Origin: CAZJHX01 sp964545715
GTDB lineage: Bacteria > Myxococcota_A > UBA9042 > GCA-2863065
Direction: 5' to 3'
Assembly (NCBI GenBank): GCA_964545715.1
Contig: CAZJHX010000131.1
Coordinates: 1-30,638, forward strand
Length of the DNA: 30,638 nt
The notes below the pieces were generated by a model. That model saw only the letters and a program-made list of their open reading frames with translations, searched no databases and was not told where the DNA came from. A program made the translations under genes and the position numbers. This document shows, in pieces, positions 23,208-30,638 of this stretch. Every line of letters begins with the position of its first letter. Within the stretch, counting starts at the first letter, position 1.

Positions 23208-23312
23208 CTACGCAAAAAGTGCTGTACCCGCGCAAAAAACTGCGATTTTGTACATTGTATATTTGTGTAATAACGGCAACTTAGATTAGCCTCACGTAAT
23301 GAAGGCGGTGGC
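23208..23312 (+). promoter_or_regulatory. AT-rich leader of the minor-pilin operon
   Basis: This gap holds an AT-rich island (about 23230-23290) containing TTGTAC (23248-23253), TTGTAT (23255-23260) and TGTAAT (23266-23271). No pair has good spacing, and no sigma-54 GG/GC pattern is visible. A CAAAA/TTTTG inverted repeat near 23233-23250 could be a weak terminator for lysA. GAAGG (23301-23305) is the ribosome-binding site of the first pilin gene. A promoter here is inferred from composition and from the change of function. Confidence 0.4.
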
Positions 23313-23972
23313 ATGAGTCTTGCTGGTCTGAAGCGGCGAGAGAGTATGCGAAAAGAGATCACAGACAGACAGAAGGCCAAAGGCCTGCGTAACTCACCGA
23401 AGGGATTCACCTTTATCGAGGCGATGACCGCGCTGACGGTGCTGGCGGTGCTGGTAATGATCGCGCTGCCGTCGATTCAGACCGGCATGCGCAACGTCAT
23501 CATGCAAAACGCGACGCAGGAAGTGATGCACATGGTCGACTTCGCGCGGGTTCAGGCCCAGAGCCGAAACCGGGCGTACGGCATCGTGGTCAGCGTGGCG
23601 GCCGGAACGATCACGCTGAACGAGAGCACCAACACCCGGTGCTCGGGGCTGGCCGGCGGGCTGGCGGACGTGCGCCAGATGACCCTGGGGGCCAACGCCG
23701 GCGCCGGTGAGCGGGACTTCCCAGAGGTCAACATCGTCGCCATCGCGCCAAACTCGTTTCAGGGCAGCCCCAGCCTGTGCATCAAGCCGGACGGGCGGGT
23801 GCTGCTGACGTCGACGGGCAAGCCGGTGCCGTCCACCAACTCGAACTACGGCGCCGGCGAGGCGCGGATCTCCATACAGCTGGGCGAGCTCGGGTCCAGC
23901 AAGCGCATGGGCGTCGTGCACTCCATCGTGATTCCCTACAACGGCATTCCAACCTTTGCGGCGGGGCTGTAG
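23313..23972 (+). CDS. fimT: Type IV pilus minor pilin, FimT/GspH-like
   Basis: This is a 219-residue prepilin. The processing site is G|FTFIE, with Glu at position +5 and a following hydrophobic helix (AMTALTVLAVLVMIALP), the hallmark of type IV pilins cleaved by PilD. The leader is long (31 residues from ATG 23313). An ATG at 23346 would give a 20-residue leader but has a weaker ribosome-binding site. The C-terminal half is strand-rich with SLCIKPDGRVLLTSTGKP, the GspH/FimT pattern. It is the first gene of a five-gene minor-pilin set and probably helps prime pilus assembly. Confidence 0.88.
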   Translation: MSLAGLKRRESMRKEITDRQKAKGLRNSPKGFTFIEAMTALTVLAVLVMIALPSIQTGMRNVIMQNATQEVMHMVDFARVQAQSRNRAYGIVVSVAAGTITLNESTNTRCSGLAGGLADVRQMTLGANAGAGERDFPEVNIVAIAPNSFQGSPSLCIKPDGRVLLTSTGKPVPSTNSNYGAGEARISIQLGELGSSKRMGVVHSIVIPYNGIPTFAAGL

Positions 23973-23975
23973 TTC

Positions 23976-24617
23976 ATGTTGAATCGCCTGAAGCAACGCG
24001 GATTCACGCTTATCGAGGTCGTCGTCGTCATGGCGATCACCACGATGGGCTTTGTCGCGCTGCTGAACCTGCAGATCGGCACACTTCACGGGGCGGCATC
24101 CGCGCGTGACATGCAGGGCGCCATCGCGCTGGCGGAGCACCTGTCCCAGACCATGCGCATGGAGGCGCTGCAGTGGACGCCCAACAACGGCAACCCCTCG
24201 CCGGCCACGCTCACCAGCCTGAAGTACTTGAGTACGGCGCCTGCCCAGGTGACGCCGGGCACGACCAGCGACTGGATCATCGGGTACAAGCCGGTGGACT
24301 CGACCGGGTCCACCGACCTGCGTGTCGGTCCGGTCGGCAACGACGTCGCCTATGACTCGGGCGTGCTCAACGAGATCGGCACGACATTCAACTCGCACTA
24401 TTGCGTGCACTACCGGCTGACCTGGCTGACGCAGAGCGAACAGGACTCCAACGGCCTGCTGCTGCGCGCCGACATCCGCGTGATGTGGGCCCGCAACCGC
24501 GGCGACTTCACGCCCTACTCGCAGTGCCCGCTGACGATGGTGGATGAGTTGACCAACATCCACACGATCACGATTCCGGTCACGATTCTGCGCAACGTCT
24601 TCGTGAGGCAGGTGTGA
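23976..24617 (+). CDS. pilV: Type IV pilus minor pilin PilV-like
   Basis: This is a 213-residue prepilin with a short leader cleaved at G|FTLIE, followed by the hydrophobic segment VVVVMAITTMGFVALLNLQ. The ALLNLQ...A...A-L-A-E-H-L pattern after it (RDMQGAIALAEHLSQTMRM) is the feature that marks PilV. It starts 3 bp after the fimT stop and ends with TGA overlapping the next gene. PilV is a priming minor pilin in the PilVWX-Y1 complex. Two cysteines late in the protein may form a disulfide. Confidence 0.87.
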   Translation: MLNRLKQRGFTLIEVVVVMAITTMGFVALLNLQIGTLHGAASARDMQGAIALAEHLSQTMRMEALQWTPNNGNPSPATLTSLKYLSTAPAQVTPGTTSDWIIGYKPVDSTGSTDLRVGPVGNDVAYDSGVLNEIGTTFNSHYCVHYRLTWLTQSEQDSNGLLLRADIRVMWARNRGDFTPYSQCPLTMVDELTNIHTITIPVTILRNVFVRQV

Positions 24618-25795
24618 TGGCGCGGCGTCTCACCAGCCCCGGCAGAGTGCGCGGCTTCACGCTGTTTGAGCTGCTCGTCGCTGTCCTGGTTGCGGCGGTG
24701 CTCATCGCGATCATCTACGCCATCTACATCAGCGCGTCGAAGACCTTTCGCGTGCAGAACATGGCGATGGAGATGCAGGCCCAGGCGCGCTTCGGGCTGG
24801 AGCATCTGCGCCGTGACTTTGGCAACGCCGGCTTCCTGGCGACGCCCAACTCAGCGATCGATCAGGCCATCTGCGAGCAGCCGATCACGGCGCTGAAGGC
24901 GATCACGGCGACCCGTTCGCCGGGCAGCCTGATCCCCAACCCCGCGGTCAACAAGAACTTCAAGCCGCTGGAGTTTCGGCTGTTCGGCGACTACGCGGGT
25001 GGCGGACGCGTGCTGTTCACCAAGTCCGTGATCGGCAACACGATCACGCTGGACCCGGACTTCAAGCTGGCGACGTCGCCGACGTTCGTGAGCCAGGCGG
25101 ACTTCGAGGACATGTTCAAGGCGGACGGATCGCGGTACGCGCGGCTGGTCGACAAGGACCAGTACAGCATCATCCGCCCGATCAGCGCGTCCAGCTTCGA
25201 TACCGGCACCATCACGCTGTCCGCGCCGGGCATCCCGACCAAGGATCCGGGCGATGTTTGTGGCGTCTCCGGTTTCGGCGAGGGCCTGGAGGTCAACTCG
25301 ACGCACTTCATCCGCTATCGGCTGGTGCGGGATACGCGCGCCAACGCGCCGCCCAACAAGACCGACCTCATTCGCGAGCAGCTGCGCAACGACGGCATCA
25401 CGCCGGTGCAGTCCAGTCAGCTGGTCATCGCCGAGTATGTGGTGGATTTGGGCGGCTACGACTTCGCGTTCGATACGGATGCGACGGGCCTGGCGCCGGT
25501 GCTGACGTTTACGCCGACTAATGATCTGGGCGCTATCGTCAACGACGGCGGCGTGGGCCTGCTTGGCGCCACCAGCACTACCTCGCAGGACCTGCGCTTC
25601 GTGACGCTGAAGATCACCGTACGCACGGCGAGTGAGGATCCTGAGCTGACCCATCGCCAGCGCACCAGCTTGTCCGGCCCGATTCACACCTTTGATGTGG
25701 AGCAGGGCCTCGAAGGCGCCTCGCGCACCATGACGATGACCAGCAAGGTCATGATGACCACCCTGGCGGTGCGCAACGTGAAGAGCATCCTATGA
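24617..25795 (+). CDS. pilW: Type IV pilus minor pilin PilW-like
   Basis: This is a 392-residue prepilin with cleavage at G|FTLFE and a hydrophobic helix (LLVAVLVAAVLIAIIYAIYI). ATG 24617 overlaps the pilV stop (TGATG); a GTG at 24614 is a possible alternative. PilW is the largest of the minor pilins. The motif GLEHLRRDFGNAGFL after the helix is characteristic of PilW. The bulk of the protein is a strand-rich globular head. It overlaps the pilX start by four bases. Confidence 0.88.
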   Translation: MARRLTSPGRVRGFTLFELLVAVLVAAVLIAIIYAIYISASKTFRVQNMAMEMQAQARFGLEHLRRDFGNAGFLATPNSAIDQAICEQPITALKAITATRSPGSLIPNPAVNKNFKPLEFRLFGDYAGGGRVLFTKSVIGNTITLDPDFKLATSPTFVSQADFEDMFKADGSRYARLVDKDQYSIIRPISASSFDTGTITLSAPGIPTKDPGDVCGVSGFGEGLEVNSTHFIRYRLVRDTRANAPPNKTDLIREQLRNDGITPVQSSQLVIAEYVVDLGGYDFAFDTDATGLAPVLTFTPTNDLGAIVNDGGVGLLGATSTTSQDLRFVTLKITVRTASEDPELTHRQRTSLSGPIHTFDVEQGLEGASRTMTMTSKVMMTTLAVRNVKSIL

Positions 25796-26382
25796 TCATG
25801 AGGATAAGGAAGTACTTGAGTTTTTTACGGATTCGGCCGATTCAAGCCAACGACCGAGGCAGCATTCTGCTGGTCGGTATGCTCGTCATCCTGGTCCTGG
25901 CGGGCCTGGCAATGGTGGCCGCGCGCAACGTGATTCTCGAGTACAAGCAGGTCGGTAACTTCAGGACGGGCGAGGTGTCGCTGCGCGTGTCCGAGTCCGG
26001 CGCCGAGAGCGTGATGGCGCTGTCGATGTCCAAGGGACCGGACGGCTTCAAGCAGTTCTTGGCGGCGCAGAACAACAAGGTCACGATGGCGTCGTTCGAC
26101 AACTTCTTCGACGTCAACTCCAACGGCTCGTTCGGCAAGGACTACAAGGGCGTCAACGGCGTGAACTTCGTCACCGAGCTCAGCCTGCCGGTCGATGTCA
26201 CGTCGCTGCCGGGCTACGCCGTGCCACAGGGGTGGATTTTCACGAAGTACCGCACCGTGACGAGCGGCTTCTACGGGGACCAGAACGTCTCGACCGCGGA
26301 CGACACCTTGCGCAACTCCTCGGCGCAGATAGTCACCTACAGCTACATCGGCCCGTCGCCGGCCGGAGGAGCAGGCCAATGA
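25792..26382 (+). CDS. pilX: Type IV pilus minor pilin PilX-like
   Basis: This 196-residue protein has an N-terminal RGSILLVGMLVILVLAGLAMVAARN segment, like PilX, which lacks the usual Phe-Thr-x-x-Glu start of other pilins. The prepilin cleavage point would be after R-G, here G|SILLV. Its start overlaps the pilW stop (ATGA), as its own stop does with pilY1. The long N-terminus before the site (~23 residues) is unusual but acceptable. The head domain is Ser/Asn-rich without clear motifs. The identity rests on the helix and on gene order. Confidence 0.8.
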   Translation: MIMRIRKYLSFLRIRPIQANDRGSILLVGMLVILVLAGLAMVAARNVILEYKQVGNFRTGEVSLRVSESGAESVMALSMSKGPDGFKQFLAAQNNKVTMASFDNFFDVNSNGSFGKDYKGVNGVNFVTELSLPVDVTSLPGYAVPQGWIFTKYRTVTSGFYGDQNVSTADDTLRNSSAQIVTYSYIGPSPAGGAGQ

Positions 26383-29300
26383 TCCACATCACTCGAGGGT
26401 GTGCGGTCGTCGCCGCCGTTGCAACGCTGTTTGCAACGCAGGCGCAGGCCCAGCAAGCCGTTGCGGGCGGGCTGGACGTGCTGCCGATGGTGATGATCAT
26501 CTTCGACACGTCCGGGTCCATGTCCTACATCCAGAACACCGCCAGCACGCCGGTATGCTCGACGGGCATCGAGAAGGACCCCGACGTGACCTATACGTTC
26601 TCGCGGGACATGATCGCCAAAGAGGTGCTGACGGGCACGTTCAAGGACTTCTGGTGTCAGGAGCTGGCGCGACCGGCGACGCGGTATGACGCGGGCTACC
26701 CGATCCCGTGGTTTGTGCCCAAGTTCTCGACGCAGGTTGCAGACGGCATCCTGGACGACAATGGGGAGTTTCTGAAGTTTGCGCTGCTGACGTTCGACAC
26801 CAAGGTGCAGTCAGAGGTCGACGCGGTCGGCCAGTACTCGCTGGGTCCCAACTATGCGTCGCTGCTGGGCATCGGCCCGACCAACCTCGGTATCCAAAGC
26901 GAGCTGGCGGTTGCGGGCAAGCTGGTCATTCCGGCGGCGTCCGACGTCGCGGAGACGGTCGCCACGAGCAACACCGCGGTGCAGGACGAGATCATGAGCG
27001 CTATCCCGTTTGGCGGGACGCCCATCTCGCCGTCGCTGGCGGATACGCTGTGGCTGATCAAGAACCATGGAAACCTGATCAAGAAGACGGCGGGCAACAA
27101 TGGCGATCCGTACGCCAACTGCCGGACCAAGAACGTGCTGCTGATCACCGACGGGCTACCGAACATCGGCGAGGCTCAGCTGGGCTACAAGACCAGCGTG
27201 CTGGCGGCGGAGGACCTGTTCAAGGCCGGGTACAAGGTCTATGTGGTCGGATTCAATCTGGACGACACCAGCCTCACGCAGATCAACGAGATCGCGGAGG
27301 CGGGCGGCACGACGGAGGCCTACATCGCCTCCAGCAAGGCGCAGCTGTCGACGTCGCTGTCGGCGATTCTGGGCAAGGCGACACCGGGCATCCACAGTCG
27401 GACGCGGTCCGCGGTGACCAACATCACGAACTCCGGCACGGAGCTGCAGTACCAGATCAACGCGGCTTACCAGGACTCGCCCACCAGCGACATCGACTAT
27501 CGTGGGTACTTCGAGGTCACGTCGTATGAGTGCTCCGATGAGTGCCGCACCAGCAAAGGCGGTGCGGGAGCGTGCACAGTGTATGACGGACGCGCCAAGG
27601 TGCAGACGCAGTCGACGCGGGACCTGCGCTTTGTCTTTGACGGCAAGCAGTACGCGTTCAAGACGGACACGCCGGAGCTGACGGCGGACGTGCTGGGCAT
27701 CCCGACCTCGGGCGACATCTTTGACGTGGTCGCGATCACGCGGAACGACATCCTGACCGTGAACACGGGCAACACGGTGGACGCATCGGACGCGGCCAAG
27801 CGTGAAGAGGTGGCCAACCGGGTGATCTCGATGGTTCGCGGCGACGCGGGCACTCGGCGCGCGAAAGAGAAGCTGGGCGGTATCCTGCACACCACGCCGG
27901 TGATTCAGGAGAACCTCTCCAGCCTGAACGTCCCGATCAAGTCGTTTCAGCGCTATCAGCAGAACATCAAGTTGCGGCCGACCATGACGTATACCGCGAC
28001 CAACGAGGGCTTCGTGCACGCCTTCCACCTCAGCCAGCCGGACGCCGCCAGCAGCTACACGTGGATGCAGGAGATCTGGGGTATCGCGCCGCAGCATGTG
28101 ACCGCCAACATGTGGAAGCTGGTGACCAAGCGAAAGGAGCTCATCGATGGGCGGATCACGCTGAAGGACATCCGCATCCGCAAGGACTCGACGGTGCTGA
28201 CCCTGGACCAGGAGGCCGCGCTGTGGCGCTCCATCCTGGTGGTGCCGTATCGCCAGGGCGGGCGTGGGATGACGGCCATCGACGTGACCGACCCGTTCGA
28301 TCCGTGGATTCGGTGGGAGATCGACAACACGCGCCACTGCTGGGCAGACGGCGACACCAAGACGTCGCTGCGCAAGTGCAAGCCGTTCGACGCGGCCGAG
28401 CAGCACGACTATCGGCGGCTTGGCCTGACCAACGCCAAGCCCAAGGTGGGCACGGTGTTCATCACGGACCCGTCCAGCAGCGCGGACAGCGAGGTTGCAG
28501 CGGTCTTCTACCCCTGCGGACGCGCCATCGCGGGCGAGGCCGAGTCCGGCAAGTGCTTTATGGTCACGCGCCTGGATAACGGCTTCAAGATCAAGGAGTT
28601 CCGCAACGGCGACGGCTCGGTCAAGGACGCCAGCACAGTCATCGACAACGTGGCGGACACCCTGGAGTTCCCGGTGGTCGGCGATCCGGCCGTCTACAAC
28701 ACCTTCATCGGCACGTTCGTGACGCGCCTGTTCGTGGGCGACGCGGGCGGCCAGCTGTGGCGCATGGATACGGCGTCCAAGGACCCGACGAAGTGGAAGA
28801 TGACCTTCTTCTTCGACCTCTACGATGACCTGCTGACGCTGCCGCTCTCCTCACCGAAGCGGTCGGCCCTGCGCACGGCCCCGGCCCTGGCCCCCGTACC
28901 GAAGCGCGGCCAGCTGGTCCTGGCGTTTGCGGCCGGCGACCTGGACTTCACAAACGGCTCCGCCGACGCCATCAGCGTGGTGTACTCGATCAAGGAGACT
29001 GTCGCGTCCGGCGGCGCAGTCACCAGCACGGTCAACTGGAAGCGCCGCATGACGACCACGGAGAACGTGACCAGCGCGCCGCTCATCTTTGGCCGAACGG
29101 TCTACTGGACCAGCTTCGAGACGGATATCAACGACGCCTGCGACGGCGGCATCGGCCGCATCTGGGGAGTGGACTTCCTGAAAGCCGACCTGGACCAGAA
29201 GCCGATCCCGGCCTTGGACAAAGACGGCGACCCGGGCACAGCAGGCGACATCGTCGAGTTCATCGAGCTCGAGGACTCGGTCCCGTTCGGCCTCACATTG

Positions 29301-29576
29301 GTCGTCCGCCCGTCCTGCGCAGGCAGCAGCGGCATCGGCGCCGCCGCAGGCAACACCGCCGGCACAACAGGCACCGGCGCGGGCGCCCTCAAAGCCTCGA
29401 AGCCGGGCGCCCTCCAGCTGGTCGTCCAAACGGGCAACAAGGGCAAGACCAGCCCCTCGAGCAAACCGGGCAAGACCGGCAGCAAGTCCCCGACGGTCAA
29501 CACGTTCGCGAAGGATCTGGCCCCCAAGAAGCCCAGCGTGATCAGCGTCAGCTGGGGCCGGGTGCAGAACCTGTGA
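26379..29576 (+). CDS. pilY1: Type IV pilus tip protein PilY1
   Basis: From ATG 26379, overlapping the pilX stop, the protein has 1065 residues and a Sec signal cut near AQA (~24). An N-terminal von Willebrand A domain has the MIDAS motif D43-T-S-G-S and the LLITDGLPN strand. The C-terminal half is a PilY1 beta-propeller: GGILHTTPVI, TYTATNEGFVHAF, RSILVVPYRQGGRGMTAIDVTDP and FVGDAGGQLWRMD. The calcium-binding D-x-[DN]-x-D loop normally just before GD.GG..WR is not visible. The last ~80 residues are a Gly/Thr/Lys low-complexity tail. PilY1 sits at the pilus tip and acts in adhesion and in priming assembly. Confidence 0.93.
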   Translation: MIHITRGCAVVAAVATLFATQAQAQQAVAGGLDVLPMVMIIFDTSGSMSYIQNTASTPVCSTGIEKDPDVTYTFSRDMIAKEVLTGTFKDFWCQELARPATRYDAGYPIPWFVPKFSTQVADGILDDNGEFLKFALLTFDTKVQSEVDAVGQYSLGPNYASLLGIGPTNLGIQSELAVAGKLVIPAASDVAETVATSNTAVQDEIMSAIPFGGTPISPSLADTLWLIKNHGNLIKKTAGNNGDPYANCRTKNVLLITDGLPNIGEAQLGYKTSVLAAEDLFKAGYKVYVVGFNLDDTSLTQINEIAEAGGTTEAYIASSKAQLSTSLSAILGKATPGIHSRTRSAVTNITNSGTELQYQINAAYQDSPTSDIDYRGYFEVTSYECSDECRTSKGGAGACTVYDGRAKVQTQSTRDLRFVFDGKQYAFKTDTPELTADVLGIPTSGDIFDVVAITRNDILTVNTGNTVDASDAAKREEVANRVISMVRGDAGTRRAKEKLGGILHTTPVIQENLSSLNVPIKSFQRYQQNIKLRPTMTYTATNEGFVHAFHLSQPDAASSYTWMQEIWGIAPQHVTANMWKLVTKRKELIDGRITLKDIRIRKDSTVLTLDQEAALWRSILVVPYRQGGRGMTAIDVTDPFDPWIRWEIDNTRHCWADGDTKTSLRKCKPFDAAEQHDYRRLGLTNAKPKVGTVFITDPSSSADSEVAAVFYPCGRAIAGEAESGKCFMVTRLDNGFKIKEFRNGDGSVKDASTVIDNVADTLEFPVVGDPAVYNTFIGTFVTRLFVGDAGGQLWRMDTASKDPTKWKMTFFFDLYDDLLTLPLSSPKRSALRTAPALAPVPKRGQLVLAFAAGDLDFTNGSADAISVVYSIKETVASGGAVTSTVNWKRRMTTTENVTSAPLIFGRTVYWTSFETDINDACDGGIGRIWGVDFLKADLDQKPIPALDKDGDPGTAGDIVEFIELEDSVPFGLTLVVRPSCAGSSGIGAAAGNTAGTTGTGAGALKASKPGALQLVVQTGNKGKTSPSSKPGKTGSKSPTVNTFAKDLAPKKPSVISVSWGRVQNL

Positions 29577-30406
29577 GAGCCGCCGCAGCCTGCGCGCTGT
29601 CCCTGCTTCTGATCGGCTGTGGCGAGGATGCCCCGGCCCCGGTAGAGACCGCCCCAAACGAGGCCTTGAGACAAGCTGTCGAGGCCCCGCCCCCGGCCAA
29701 GCCGAAGCCAAACCCGTACTGGGCCGGCCGCGACGCCCGCAGCCGCCTGAAGGCCGCCGAGAAGCTGGTCCGCGGCTTCGAAGTCCCGCTGGGCCTCAAG
29801 CTCACCAAGCGCGGCAGCGAGTACCTCGAGTTCACCATCCGCGCGTCAATGGAAGAGCTCCGCGAGTTCTACACAGGCGTAGACCGCAAGACCGAACGCC
29901 GCTTCGCCCCGCGCGACTACGACGTCCAAAACGCGCGCAACGGCTTCGACGTCCACCACACCCCAAAGTCCCTCGGCCGCCTCCGCCTGGCCTCCAAAGC
30001 AAAGGAGAGCCACATCTACGTCAAAGAAGGGCGCAACCGCGACAACACGGTCCGCATCCACACCCCGGTCGCCCAAAGCGATGACCCGCGCGACAACCCG
30101 TACATCCCAAGAGTCAACTTCGAGGCCGAAGAAAAGACCGCCAACGCCCGCCGCTCCCCAACAGCGACGGGCACGCCACCATCCGCCGACCCACCGGCGA
30201 CCCCAAACACCTACGGCAGGGGCACCTACAAGGGCACCGCCGGCAGCACTACACCCCCGGCCATCGTCGGCGCCGCCCCGGGCACGCAGGGCCGCCCGAC
30301 CATCAACAAACGCTGGGGAGCCGCCCCCAAAAACGGCCCGGGCGATCCCAAGCCCCGAATCCGAGACTGGCTGGCGAAAAACCCGGGCCAGATCTTCGTC
30401 GACTAA
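29573..30406 (+). CDS. Uncharacterised lipoprotein closing the pilus operon
   Basis: This is a 277-residue protein. GTG 29573 overlaps the pilY1 stop, so it is very likely co-translated with the pilus genes. The signal ends LLLIGC (lipobox), then comes a short Pro-rich linker. Residues ~45-130 look folded, with mixed helix and strand (for example SRLKAAEKLVRGFEVPLGL, then EFTIRASMEELREFYTGV). The C-terminal half is Pro/Thr/Gly-rich and basic, with few hydrophobics, so probably disordered. I recognise no family. Given its position, a periplasmic or outer-membrane role linked to pilus assembly is inferred. Confidence 0.75.
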   Translation: MRAAAACALSLLLIGCGEDAPAPVETAPNEALRQAVEAPPPAKPKPNPYWAGRDARSRLKAAEKLVRGFEVPLGLKLTKRGSEYLEFTIRASMEELREFYTGVDRKTERRFAPRDYDVQNARNGFDVHHTPKSLGRLRLASKAKESHIYVKEGRNRDNTVRIHTPVAQSDDPRDNPYIPRVNFEAEEKTANARRSPTATGTPPSADPPATPNTYGRGTYKGTAGSTTPPAIVGAAPGTQGRPTINKRWGAAPKNGPGDPKPRIRDWLAKNPGQIFVD

Positions 30407-30415
30407 CCTCGCCCG

Positions 30416-30439
30416 TAGTGGCGCGATACCTCGCCACTA
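30416..30439. terminator. Hairpin between convergent genes
   Basis: TAGTGGCG (30416-30423) and CGCCACTA (30432-30439) form a perfect 8-bp stem with an 8-base loop, 9 bp after the lipoprotein stop and 17 bp before the stop of the opposite-strand gene. No U-tract follows on either strand, so intrinsic termination is not certain; it could act for both strands. Confidence 0.55.
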
Positions 30440-30456
30440 ACGCCGTGGATGTGGGC

Positions 30457-30638
30457 TTAGCGGCGCGGTTGGCGCAGGCGGAGAGCGGACAGGGCGAGGA
30501 GGAGTAGGAAGAGACCGGCAGTCGGGGGGGCGCCGGTCGGGGCGGAGTTACAGGACCAGAACGGGATCGGGTCGTATTGCGGTTCGGGGGAGTCGGTCAG
30601 CGTCGGGTCGGTCGGGGGGGATTCGTTGGCGACCATCA
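30457..30638 (-). CDS. C-terminal end of a MYXO-CTERM-like surface protein (partial)
   Basis: Read on the minus strand, the last 60 codons of a gene truncated by the right edge are visible, ending in TAA (30459-30457). The visible segment is Pro/Asp/Thr-rich, then has a single Cys in WSCNSAPTG, a hydrophobic stretch GLFLLLLALSAL and an Arg-rich end RLRQPRR. This Cys, transmembrane helix, Arg order is that of MYXO-CTERM sorting signals, which are processed by a sorting protease in Myxococcota to anchor proteins at the surface. The rest of the protein lies outside the window. Strongly C-rich codons match the neighbouring lipoprotein. Confidence 0.65.
   Translation of the reverse strand, partial: MVANESPPTDPTLTDSPEPQYDPIPFWSCNSAPTGAPPTAGLFLLLLALSALRLRQPRR

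Overview
The window is GC-rich, tightly packed bacterial DNA, most likely from a Myxococcota (former Deltaproteobacteria) member. Evidence: many cysteine-rich lipoproteins, a giant multi-Kazal lipoprotein, a TRAP transporter with a TatT lipoprotein, and at the right edge a protein ending in a MYXO-CTERM-like tail (Cys, short hydrophobic helix, Arg-rich end). The placement is inferred from gene content only. I saw no rRNA, tRNA, CRISPR array, transposase or phage gene, and no gene-free stretch above about 120 bases.

Left third (1-14354), envelope and secreted proteins. A truncated repeat protein (+) meets two overlapping minus-strand genes: a small Cys-rich lipoprotein and an FGE-sulfatase-fold lipoprotein. 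A Cys-rich lipoprotein (+) with a polyproline linker follows. Then comes a long minus-strand block. In transcription order it holds an NTF2-like lipoprotein, two tandem TPR-like paralogues, a MepA-type murein endopeptidase, the ~2268-residue Kazal lipoprotein and another small Cys-rich lipoprotein.

Middle (14380-23207), a plus-strand run that looks like one or two operons. It encodes TatT, DctP, DctQ and DctM of a TRAP transporter, then a large outer-membrane beta-barrel candidate, then argH and lysA. Gene junctions are overlapping or nearly so. A 10-N assembly gap lies in a repetitive acidic C-terminal tail of DctM. TatT ends in the same acidic EDGDLD-type motif.

Right third (23208-30406), a minor-pilin operon for type IV pili: FimT/GspH-like, PilV, PilW, PilX and PilY1, closing with an uncharacterised lipoprotein. 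Junctions are mostly stop/start overlaps. A hairpin separates this operon from the truncated minus-strand gene at the right edge.

The most unusual content is the Kazal array (24 inhibitor-like domains with diverse predicted P1 residues, bracketed by a duplicated module), the shared acidic tails in the TRAP operon, and the pilus-linked lipoprotein of unknown role.
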